DNA of 64,000 nucleotides from Holophagae bacterium (GTDB lineage: Bacteria > Acidobacteriota > Holophagae > Acanthopleuribacterales > Acanthopleuribacteraceae), in NCBI GenBank assembly GCA_029263455.1, contig JAJCXM010000038.1, positions 1-64,000 on the forward strand. Reading direction: 5' to 3'. The notes under the pieces are model-generated. The model worked only from the letters and a program-made list of their open reading frames with translations. It was not told the DNA's origin and made no database searches. Within the stretch, counting starts at the first letter, position 1. Each line of letters begins with the position of its first letter. The position numbers and the translations under genes were made by a program. Below, one piece after another: positions 1 to 8,200 of this stretch.

Positions 1-101
1 CCAATCACTTCCCGCCAATAAGCTCGCTTCTCCGTTCGCGACGAGCCCTTTAATGCGGGTTTTAGTCGCTCCCCCAAACATACTTCTTGCTGGTCCGTCA
101 T
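1..101 (-). CDS. IS66-type accessory protein TnpA, N-terminus only
   Basis: Thirty-three codons from ATG at 101 are visible before the window edge. GGAGGTGA lies six bases upstream of the ATG, a very good Shine-Dalgarno match. The segment EKRAYWREVI resembles the conserved early motif of IS66 TnpA/helper proteins (R-x-Y/F-W-x3-I), which precedes a short helix-turn-helix. The rest of the protein is outside the window, so its integrity cannot be judged. TnpA of IS66 elements is needed with TnpB and TnpC for transposition. Confidence 0.55.
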   Translation of the reverse strand, partial: MTDQQEVCLGERLKPALKGSSRTEKRAYWREVI

Positions 102-184
102 GATTCACCTCCATGCCGACCAGCATGCCCGCTCTCTTTCCTTTAGGCTAGATGGGGTTCATCGCTCGCTTACATCCCGCTTAC
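1..184 (-). mobile_element. End of an IS66-family insertion sequence (partial)
   Basis: Read on the minus strand from base 184, the DNA starts GTAAGCGGGATGTAAGCG, the GTAAGCG-type terminus typical of IS66-family elements, with the GTAAGCG/GTAAGCG pair repeated 11 bp apart. About 80 bp inside lies a ribosome-binding site and the start of a TnpA-like reading frame. The element continues past base 1, so only one end is visible. If it is intact, bases 185-192 (GACATATT) would be the expected 8-bp target duplication, but the other copy lies outside the window. The family assignment rests on the terminus plus the protein start. Confidence 0.65.
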
Positions 185-440
185 GACATATTGTCGTGAA
201 GTAAGTCTATTATTGTGGCGCTCATGAAACGGTCAATTACAAGCGTAAAGAACATGCCCGAGGCCCTGTCCACAACAATATGGGGTTTAAAGCTGTGGTG
301 TCCCGCTGTAGCCTTCCATTCCTTTAGAATGAGGGAATCGTTGCGAACAAACAGGACTGAGAATGGAGGCGTATCACGTGAAGCATTTAATTACCACCTT
401 TTCCCTATTTTAGAAGCGTATAATTTTGGGGCAGGTGTCT

Positions 441-3400
441 ATGACTAAACCTTTTAAAGTTGAATCAGAAGACATTAATCGTCTGAATGATATTCAACTA
501 ACACAACTGCTTAAAGAACTATTGGATGCTGAGGCTTATAAATCTGGAATAGCGCAGTGCGCTGTTGAGGTTGCATTAAATATCCGTGCCGGAGATGGCG
601 GAGAAGATGGTCGTATAAGTTGGGTTGACGGGCCTGAGCGAACAGAGTTTTTCCCTTGTCGTCTTACGATGTTTCAAAATAAAGCGACGGAAATGGGGCC
701 GGCGGCATATGCCAATGAAATAATGACAACTGCAAGAGGAGGCATCCCAGGTGTTTTAAAGCCAAAGGTGGAAGAGGTGTTAGCTGGTGAGGGCGCCTAC
801 ATAGTTTTTACTACTCAAGAATTGAACACAAAGCAAAAAGATGAACGCATAGCGGCTATAAGAAATAAGATCAGGGAACAAGGTAAAGCATATGCAGATA
901 CTTGTAACGTTGCTATTTACGATGCTGCTCAAATATCTTCGTGGGCTAATAATTTCATATCGACGATAGCTTCGGTGCAACATTGGGTTGGGAGGCCAAT
1001 GGAAAGAGGGTTGAAGCCCTTTAATATGTGGAGCGAAGATAATGATTTGTCTCGCCTCCCTTTTGCAGCCGTAGATAGTAGAAATGATATCGTTGCTACG
1101 CTTGTTGGACGGGTAGCAGAGCCAAAATCGTGTTTCCGCATTATAGGCCTGTCTGGCTTGGGTAAAACAAGAACCGCCTTTCAGGTTTTCGTGGAGAATG
1201 AAGCCATAAGAAATTTAGTTGTTTATGTCGATGCTAATCACGCTCCCACAATTGATGCTCTGATAGCAGATTGGGTTGGATTGGGGCTAAGGGCAATCTT
1301 GATAGTCGATAATTGCGAGTATCGCTTACATGAAAGACTAGCTAAAGAGGTTTGCCGTGCGAGTAGCCAGATAAGCCTATTGACGTTGGACTACAACATG
1401 GAATCTGTATCGGCACCAACGGTTTGTTTTAGGCTGAGACCAATGACCGACAAAGAATTATTGCAGTTGTTAACCCCTATATATAAGGATCAACTACCGG
1501 ATCTTGAGAGAATTGCATCGTTTGCACAAGGGTTTCCCCAAATGGCTGTTTTATTGGCAGAAGCCCGCTTAACAGAGGACCCTCGGATTGGCGAACTTAC
1601 AGAAGACGAGTTGGCAAACAAGTTGCTATGGAGGCGTGGTGAAGCTGAAAATCCTGAACGGATAAGGGTACTGCAGGCTTGTTCTCTGTTTAATGTGTTT
1701 GGAGTTGAGAGAGAGGTAGAAAATCAAATTGAATTTATTGCGACTGTTGTTGGTGCAAGTATCGATAATGTATACGAATGTGTGCAAGAATATTCAAAAA
1801 GAGGGCTGATTGACCGTCGGGGCCGTTACGGTCAGGTTGTTCCAAAGCCATTGGCTATAAGATTAGCTGGCCAATGGTGGACAAAAACTAGAGAGCAAAA
1901 ACAAATAGAACTATTGGATAGCATTCCAGAAGGAATGATACAAGGGTTTTGTCATCAAATAGAAAGAATGGATTTTCACACAAATGTTAAAGAACTAAGC
2001 GAAAAACTGTGTGGGCCCCAGCGCCCTTTTGGCCTAGCGGAAGTAATCTTATCGGATCGGGGTTCTAGTCTCTTTCGCTCATTTGTTGTTGTGAATCCCG
2101 AAGCTACCTGCGCGGCACTATATAAAGTGCTGAGTAATAAAAATACCCAGCAGCTTTCTGCCATCAAAGGTGCTATTCGAAGAAATTTAGTGTGGGCGCT
2201 TGAGAAACTGTGTTTTCACTCAGAGATATTTTCAGAGGCAGCATGGTGCATGTTGCTCTTGGCATCAGCTGAGAATGAATCATATGGTAACAATGCAACG
2301 GGGATGTTTGCTCAGCTATTCAGCGTTTCTCTTTCTGGCACAGAGGCTACTCCTAGAGCACGCTTTGATCTCCTAAATCGGGCTGTAGAGTTGCAACAAG
2401 ATTCTGTCGATATGGTTGTATTAAAAGCTCTTGAGCAGGCAACCAGGACCTATGGTGGCAGCCGTATGGTAGGCGCAGAGTACCAAGGCACTAAGGCCCC
2501 CCTTAAAGAATGGAAAGCCATAGTTTGGAAGGATATTTTTGATTACTGGCAAGAGGCATTTAATTTACTTATTTCTCTGCTGGAACGGGGAGAGAACCAA
2601 AAAGAAAAAGTACTCTCTGTTATTGGTCAATCAATACGTGGCTTTGTTAGGTGTGGGCGTCTGGAATTGTTGGATACCGCAATCAATCAAATTGTGAATG
2701 TTAATGGTCGATATTGGCCAGCTGCTTTAGAAAGTATTAAGCGCACTTTTGAGTACGACGCGGAGGGAATGGAGAAAGAGGCCATTGAATCGCTAAATAG
2801 TTGGCTACAATTGCTTAGCCCAGATGAAGCGGACTTACCAGAAAAATTAAAGATACTTGTGATCAATCCGCCTTGGGAACACGGTAAAGGAGCTGACGGT
2901 CATTATATCGATGTCGCTTCTGAAAATGCCAAGGCATTAGGTGTCGATGTTGCTATGAATATAGAGGAGTTGATGCCTCATCTTGACTTGCTTCTACAGG
3001 GTGAACAAAAGCAATCTTTTTCCTTTGGCTATCAGTTAGCTCTTGTCCTCACAGATTTAAAGCAGTTGTTGGAGCAATCGTTAGAACAGCTTATAGATGC
3101 TGACCCTGCGAATCCTAGCTTTATTTCAGGGATGTACCATGGAATATTTGAAAAATCAGACGAGCAGTGGCAAGCAAATATCGATAAACTTTTGGCTGAT
3201 GAACGTCTTGTTCGTTTTTATCCAGATCTTATTGGCACTGGTAAAATTCGGAAGCTGCATCTTGATCAATTATTAGCATTAATTCGTCGTGGAGTTATCA
3301 CGCCCAATAGTGCAAATGCATTAGGGTATGGAAGCGTAACCGCCGGTATTGATCCAACAACAATGATGGAATTCTGTTTGTCTCTGGCGGATTTAGGCGA

Positions 3401-4208
3401 CAATGCAAGTTGGGCAGCATTGAATGTGATCTATACGTACTGTTTTGGCAGTGAGGGATGTATTGAAATACTTACCAAACCGCTGAAACTGCTTGTTTCC
3501 AGCGTGCCTCTACAGAGAGACCAGCGAGGCCCAACAGCAGATACATATCATTGGCGTGACTTGGCGGAGAAGTTGTTAAAGGAATCGGATGAGGATTTTG
3601 CAATAGCATTGACGAAACAGCTTATTGATGCTTGCCACCACGGCTTAAATCATGGCGACATATGGAATAACACTAAGCCATTGTTACTCGATCTTATGCG
3701 TGAGTACGGTGACAAACTGTGGCCGATTTTTGGAGATGCCATTATCCAGGCGGAGGGTATGGAGCGGTATTGGTTGCAACAATTGCTTGATCGTGGGAAT
3801 AGTTATTTGAACCAGTTTCCGGGCGCCTTGTCTGTGGTACCGGTCGAGAGTGTGATCTCTTGGTGCGAGGAACATCCTGAATTAGGGCCGAGTTTTGTTG
3901 CTAGCTGTGTGAATATCTTTGAAACAGTCGACGATAAACAACGACCTTCAGAATTGTTTATAGCATTGCTCGTGCGATTCGGTGACGATGAACGTGTAAT
4001 AAGTGGCCTAATTGCCAATATGGGTTCTCGGGGATGGTCAGGCTCGCTAGTACCTTACCTCGAAGCTGACAAAGCGGCGCTAAGCCCATTGCTGGAACAT
4101 GAAAGTGACAACGTAAGGCGGTGGGTGAGAAATCAAATTGCTTATTTTGATCAGCAAATTGATACTGAATCGATTAGAGATGAAGAGAGAGATTTGGGGC
4201 TATTCTAA
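441..4208 (+). CDS. STAND-type NTPase with N-terminal PD-(D/E)XK-like nuclease domain; candidate phage-defence protein
   Basis: The protein has 1255 aa if it starts at ATG 441, which is preceded by GGGGCAGG; an in-frame TTG at 426 is less likely. Residues 50-82 carry GDGGEDG (D52, D56) followed about 25 residues later by FQNKA (Q79, K81). This matches the Mrr-like restriction-endonuclease pattern GxDxxxD...QxK. The NTPase core has a Walker A GLSGLGKT at 236-243 and a Walker B ILIVDNCE at about 286-293. The remaining ~850 residues look helical, with a HEAT/TPR-like end (NVRRWVRNQ). Nuclease-STAND-helical repeat is the architecture of Avs/AVAST anti-phage proteins, where the repeats sense a viral protein and the nuclease cuts DNA; that role is inferred here. 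The gene stands alone beside an IS66 end and is AT-richer than the metal-efflux genes that follow, suggesting horizontal acquisition. TATAAT at 419-424 is a possible -10 box. Confidence 0.7.
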   Translation: MTKPFKVESEDINRLNDIQLTQLLKELLDAEAYKSGIAQCAVEVALNIRAGDGGEDGRISWVDGPERTEFFPCRLTMFQNKATEMGPAAYANEIMTTARGGIPGVLKPKVEEVLAGEGAYIVFTTQELNTKQKDERIAAIRNKIREQGKAYADTCNVAIYDAAQISSWANNFISTIASVQHWVGRPMERGLKPFNMWSEDNDLSRLPFAAVDSRNDIVATLVGRVAEPKSCFRIIGLSGLGKTRTAFQVFVENEAIRNLVVYVDANHAPTIDALIADWVGLGLRAILIVDNCEYRLHERLAKEVCRASSQISLLTLDYNMESVSAPTVCFRLRPMTDKELLQLLTPIYKDQLPDLERIASFAQGFPQMAVLLAEARLTEDPRIGELTEDELANKLLWRRGEAENPERIRVLQACSLFNVFGVEREVENQIEFIATVVGASIDNVYECVQEYSKRGLIDRRGRYGQVVPKPLAIRLAGQWWTKTREQKQIELLDSIPEGMIQGFCHQIERMDFHTNVKELSEKLCGPQRPFGLAEVILSDRGSSLFRSFVVVNPEATCAALYKVLSNKNTQQLSAIKGAIRRNLVWALEKLCFHSEIFSEAAWCMLLLASAENESYGNNATGMFAQLFSVSLSGTEATPRARFDLLNRAVELQQDSVDMVVLKALEQATRTYGGSRMVGAEYQGTKAPLKEWKAIVWKDIFDYWQEAFNLLISLLERGENQKEKVLSVIGQSIRGFVRCGRLELLDTAINQIVNVNGRYWPAALESIKRTFEYDAEGMEKEAIESLNSWLQLLSPDEADLPEKLKILVINPPWEHGKGADGHYIDVASENAKALGVDVAMNIEELMPHLDLLLQGEQKQSFSFGYQLALVLTDLKQLLEQSLEQLIDADPANPSFISGMYHGIFEKSDEQWQANIDKLLADERLVRFYPDLIGTGKIRKLHLDQLLALIRRGVITPNSANALGYGSVTAGIDPTTMMEFCLSLADLGDNASWAALNVIYTYCFGSEGCIEILTKPLKLLVSSVPLQRDQRGPTADTYHWRDLAEKLLKESDEDFAIALTKQLIDACHHGLNHGDIWNNTKPLLLDLMREYGDKLWPIFGDAIIQAEGMERYWLQQLLDRGNSYLNQFPGALSVVPVESVISWCEEHPELGPSFVASCVNIFETVDDKQRPSELFIALLVRFGDDERVISGLIANMGSRGWSGSLVPYLEADKAALSPLLEHESDNVRRWVRNQIAYFDQQIDTESIRDEERDLGLF

Positions 4209-4227
4209 TTTTGAGTCAATATTTTTT

Positions 4228-4250
4228 GGGGACAACCACTGGGTTTCCCC
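4228..4250. terminator. Weak stem between convergent genes
   Basis: GGGGACAACC pairs with GGTTTCCCC (one bulge) around a CACTG-type loop. It lies between the 3' ends of the STAND gene and cusA. No T-tract follows on either strand, so it is at best a weak or factor-assisted terminator. The remainder of 4209-4324 shows nothing recognisable. Confidence 0.3.
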
Positions 4251-4324
4251 AGATTTGGTAGACGAATTTAAGCTGTTTATGAACTTTTTACCGGAGTAAC
4301 ATCAGGAAGCAGATACTGTGCACG

Positions 4325-7300
4325 TTACTGGCTTGCTTTTCTGCTTAGCTCCGTTTCTTTGATTAGGCAGTAGAGGACCGGAACCACGAAGATGCTGATG
4401 ATCACGAACAGCATGCCTCCGACTGTGGGGATCGCCATGGGGACCATGATGTCGGATCCGCGGCCCTGGGATGTGAGTACCGGGATCAGCGCGATGATGG
4501 TGGTTGCCGCCGTCATGGTGGCAGGTCGGATCCGCCAGGAGCCAGCACGGACCGTGGCGGCGCGGATCTTGGCGGCGGTGTCGGGCTTTTCTTCGTCGAA
4601 GACTTGTTCGAGGTAACTGCCAATGATCACTCCATCGTCCGAAGCGATACCAAACAGCGCTAAGAAGCCGACCCAGATGGCGACACTCAGGTTGATGGGG
4701 TGGATTTGGAAGAGCTCGCGTAAATCGACGCCCAGCACATGGAAGTTCAGGAACCAGTCTTGCCCATAGAGCCAGAGCAGCGAGAAGCCGCCCGACCAAC
4801 CAACAATAATGCCCGAGAATACGAGCAATGAGGTGCTTACCTTCTTGAATTGCAAGTAGAGGATCAAGAAGATGACGACCAAGGCCAAAGGCAGTACTTT
4901 TCGCAGCGTGCGGATGGATCTGAGCTGGTTTTGGTAGGATCCAGCCGGTTGGTAACCGCCGGCAGGGGGGATGAGTTGTTTGCTCGCGATGGCCTGGTCC
5001 AACGTCGCAATGACCTCTTCCATGACGTCGACTTCCGCGTGTCCTGGTTTCATATCGAAAATGACGTAAGAGACGAGGAAATTGTCCTCGCTCTTGATGA
5101 CCTGCGGACCTTTGACAATGTCAAAACGGGTTAGCTGTCCGAGCGGGATCTGTGATCCTGAAGCCGTGGGCACCAGCACTCGTTTCATTTGATCGGGCAT
5201 ATCGCGCAGTTCTCGAGGGTAACGGACGCGGACGGGGAATCGCTGACGACCTTCGACCGTGGTCGTAATGCGCATACCTCCGATGGCCACTTCGATCACG
5301 CGTTGGACTTCCTCTAGACGAACCCCGTAACGGGCGATGGCGTTACGGTCGATGTGGATCTCGATATAGGGTTTACCGATGATGCGGTCGGCGACGACGG
5401 TGTCTGGATTAACCGATGGGATGGTTTTGAGGATCTGTTCCACTTGGATTCCTGCCTGTTCGACGCTTTCCAAGGTGGTGCCAAACAATTTAATGCCCAT
5501 GGGCGCGCGCATCCCACTCTGTAGCATGACAATGCGAGCTGCAATAGGCTGTAACTTTGGTGCCGAAGTCACGCCGGGCATTTTTCCAGCGGCAACAATG
5601 AGATCCCAAATATCGTCTCTCTTTTCGATGCCGGACCAAGGGTTGCGTCCTTCGTTTAAGTCCGGATCCAGCTCGCTCCGCCACTGTCTGAAGGGGCGTC
5701 CTTTGGGATCGGGGATCAATCGGCCTTGATCATCACGCTGATAACGACCCTTAACGCGATAGGGTTTGCCGTCTATGGCGTTGACCGCATTCCCCTCGCT
5801 ATCACGAAACAGATCGGTTTCATCGTGCTCAAAAGCAAATGACAGGATGCCACCATCTCGGTCCTCCAAATACTGCGACTTGGTGTTGATAATGGTTTCG
5901 ATCATGGATATCGGCGCGGGGTCGAGTGACGTTTCTGCTCTACCTAGTTTGGCTACCGCACTTTCAATTTCTGGGATCATGCTGAATTTCATGTCTTGAA
6001 GGCGAATAATGTCTCGGGCTTCATCGATGGAAGCGTGAACCGACGTGGTTGGCATGTAGAGATAGGAGCCTTCATCTAGGGGTGGCATGAATTCTTTGCC
6101 AAAGCCCGGAAACGCTTTGTCGACGGAGGATATAGGCCAAGTAGCGAGAACGGATTTCCCCATCCAACCAAAAAGGGTGCTGAAACCGAGCCAAGCCGTG
6201 AATCCCCACACGACAAGCACACTCGGAAAGATCATGAAGAGTGCTTTATGGTCCAGTGCCCAAGTAAGGATTGACGGGTAGACCTTCTGAAAGGCGGTGA
6301 AGAAGAGCAGCAGCGAACCAATAACCGCAACCACAAAAATGAAATTAATCCATTGACCTGAAGTTAAGCCAAGCGGCATCCAGGCATTGGCGAGGATTTT
6401 GGCGACAATGACAGCAAGGATGAGACTTGAGCTTCTTGAAACGTAGCCAACCATTTTCGCGGGCATCAGATGTTTCAGAGAATGGGCCAGTGACATGGCG
6501 ATCACTATCAGGCCTAACCAGATATTGATCTTAACCATCATGACGAATCCCAGCGCGAAGAAGACGACCTGGAGCACGTGCTTGGTTATTTTGGACGGTT
6601 TTTGTCTTGAAAAGAGTAGATGACAGATTGGAGGAATCAGGGCCATGGAAACGATGATCGATGCCACTAAGGCGAACGTCTTGGTGAAGGCGAGCGGTTT
6701 GAAGAGTTTCCCTTCTGCACCAATCATGGTGAATACTGGGAGAAAGCTAATAATGGTGGTGGAAACGGCGGTAACCACGGCACCACTGACTTCTCGTGCT
6801 CCCTCGTAGACCACATCACGCAAATTGGCATCGGGGCCCGCTCGGTGGATGTGTTTGAGAATGCTTTCAACCATGACCACGGCCATGTCAACCATGGTCC
6901 CGATGGCAATCGCAATACCCGATAAAGCCACAATATTGGCGTCGACTTCGAACACCTTCATGGCGATGAAGGTCATCAATACCGCTAATGGCAGCAGCGC
7001 CGAGATAATGGCCGAGCTTCTTAAGTTCCACAACATTAATAGCACCACAATGATGGTGACCAAGAGTTCGTGGGTTAGCGCATCACTTAAGGTTCCCAAT
7101 GTCTCGTAGATGAGTCCACTGCGGTCATAGAACGGGACAAGCGCTATTTGGCTAATCGTGCCGTCAGCCAGCGTTTTTTTGGGGAGCGAGAGTTGTAATT
7201 CGGCGATCGCCTTCTTGAGTTCCTTGATGGCATTGAGCGGATTTTCGCCGTAACGTACCAGGACCACGCCACCTACAACTTCGGCGCCTTCCTTATCCAG

Positions 7301-8200
7301 GATCCCGCGTCTTTGGGCAGGACCCAGCGCCACGTTGGCGACGTCTTTCACGTAGATCGGCACCTCGTCGCGCACCGTTACTACCGACTGTTCAATGTCG
7401 GCAATTTCTTTAATGAAACCAATGCCGCGGATGAAGTATTCGACATTATTGATTTCGATGTTGCGCGCGCCGACGTCCAAATTGGCCATTCGCACGGCAT
7501 GCATAATTTGAGTTAGGGAAACACCATAAGCACGCATGGCGTCTGGATCCACATCTACCTGATATTCCTGAATGAATCCACCAACGGAGGCTACTTCCGC
7601 AATGCCATTGACCGCCAAGAGTTTGTAACGAATGGTCCAGTCCTGAATGGTCCTTAACTCGTTGAGGTCCCATCCCCCTGTTGCGTTGCCTTTGGCATCT
7701 CTACCTTCCAAGGTATACCAGAACACTTGGCCCAGCCCGGTCGCGTCAGGTCCCAGCGTCGGTTGGACCGCTTCTGGTAGTGTTCCCTGAGGCAAGCTAT
7801 TAAGTTTTTCTAAAATACGTGAGCGAGACCAATAGAAATCAATTTCTTCTTTGAAAATGACATAGATTGATGAGAACCCGAAAAAGGAATAGGAGCGCAC
7901 TGTCTTCACGCCAGGAACGCCTAGCAGAGCGGTGGTGAGTGGATAGGTGACTTGATCCTCGATGTCTTGCGGTGAACGACCCATCCATTGAGTGAATACG
8001 ATCTGCTGGTTTTCGCCGATATCGGGAATGGCGTCGACGGGTACAGGGTCACGATCGAGGCCACTGATTTCCCAGTCAAATGGGGCGACCAAGGTGCCCC
8101 AAGAGGCGAAGAGAATGACAAGGATTAAGACGATTAGTTTGTTGTTGAGACAGAACCAAATGATGTGATCCAGGGGTGAGCGTCGCGTTGGTTCACTCAT
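4325..8200 (-). CDS. cusA: Heavy-metal RND efflux pump, CusA/CzcA type, long variant
   Basis: The inner-membrane proton-driven pump that expels Cu/Ag-type or divalent metals through the tripartite complex with the next two proteins. The protein is 1291 aa from ATG 8200, chosen because GAGGA lies upstream and the ATG overlaps the cusB stop by 8 nt. The HME-RND signature GTMVDMAVVMVE of TM4 is present (proton-relay Asp at 438). The equivalent C-terminal repeat reads GIASDDGVIIGSYLEQ (Asp 1188). Usual CusA/CzcA length is about 1040-1060 aa. The excess lies mainly in two places: extra hydrophobic segments after the first TM block (residues ~530-640), and a ~100-residue hydrophilic insertion rich in Asp/Arg/Gly in the second periplasmic half (~775-880). 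Metal specificity cannot be fixed, although the partners carry copper/silver-type Met/Cys/His domains. Confidence 0.92.
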   Translation of the reverse strand: MSEPTRRSPLDHIIWFCLNNKLIVLILVILFASWGTLVAPFDWEISGLDRDPVPVDAIPDIGENQQIVFTQWMGRSPQDIEDQVTYPLTTALLGVPGVKTVRSYSFFGFSSIYVIFKEEIDFYWSRSRILEKLNSLPQGTLPEAVQPTLGPDATGLGQVFWYTLEGRDAKGNATGGWDLNELRTIQDWTIRYKLLAVNGIAEVASVGGFIQEYQVDVDPDAMRAYGVSLTQIMHAVRMANLDVGARNIEINNVEYFIRGIGFIKEIADIEQSVVTVRDEVPIYVKDVANVALGPAQRRGILDKEGAEVVGGVVLVRYGENPLNAIKELKKAIAELQLSLPKKTLADGTISQIALVPFYDRSGLIYETLGTLSDALTHELLVTIIVVLLMLWNLRSSAIISALLPLAVLMTFIAMKVFEVDANIVALSGIAIAIGTMVDMAVVMVESILKHIHRAGPDANLRDVVYEGAREVSGAVVTAVSTTIISFLPVFTMIGAEGKLFKPLAFTKTFALVASIIVSMALIPPICHLLFSRQKPSKITKHVLQVVFFALGFVMMVKINIWLGLIVIAMSLAHSLKHLMPAKMVGYVSRSSSLILAVIVAKILANAWMPLGLTSGQWINFIFVVAVIGSLLLFFTAFQKVYPSILTWALDHKALFMIFPSVLVVWGFTAWLGFSTLFGWMGKSVLATWPISSVDKAFPGFGKEFMPPLDEGSYLYMPTTSVHASIDEARDIIRLQDMKFSMIPEIESAVAKLGRAETSLDPAPISMIETIINTKSQYLEDRDGGILSFAFEHDETDLFRDSEGNAVNAIDGKPYRVKGRYQRDDQGRLIPDPKGRPFRQWRSELDPDLNEGRNPWSGIEKRDDIWDLIVAAGKMPGVTSAPKLQPIAARIVMLQSGMRAPMGIKLFGTTLESVEQAGIQVEQILKTIPSVNPDTVVADRIIGKPYIEIHIDRNAIARYGVRLEEVQRVIEVAIGGMRITTTVEGRQRFPVRVRYPRELRDMPDQMKRVLVPTASGSQIPLGQLTRFDIVKGPQVIKSEDNFLVSYVIFDMKPGHAEVDVMEEVIATLDQAIASKQLIPPAGGYQPAGSYQNQLRSIRTLRKVLPLALVVIFLILYLQFKKVSTSLLVFSGIIVGWSGGFSLLWLYGQDWFLNFHVLGVDLRELFQIHPINLSVAIWVGFLALFGIASDDGVIIGSYLEQVFDEEKPDTAAKIRAATVRAGSWRIRPATMTAATTIIALIPVLTSQGRGSDIMVPMAIPTVGGMLFVIISIFVVPVLYCLIKETELSRKASQ

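Noticed and set aside
215-448. 77-codon open frame between the IS66 end and the STAND gene
   Set aside because: No ribosome-binding site, no recognisable domain, atypical residue composition, and it overlaps the better-supported start at 441.
4302-4799. 165-codon frame on the minus strand overlapping the end of cusA
   Set aside because: It is a different frame of the same strand as cusA, rich in Arg/His/Pro as expected for a shadow of a membrane-protein gene, and has no start signal.
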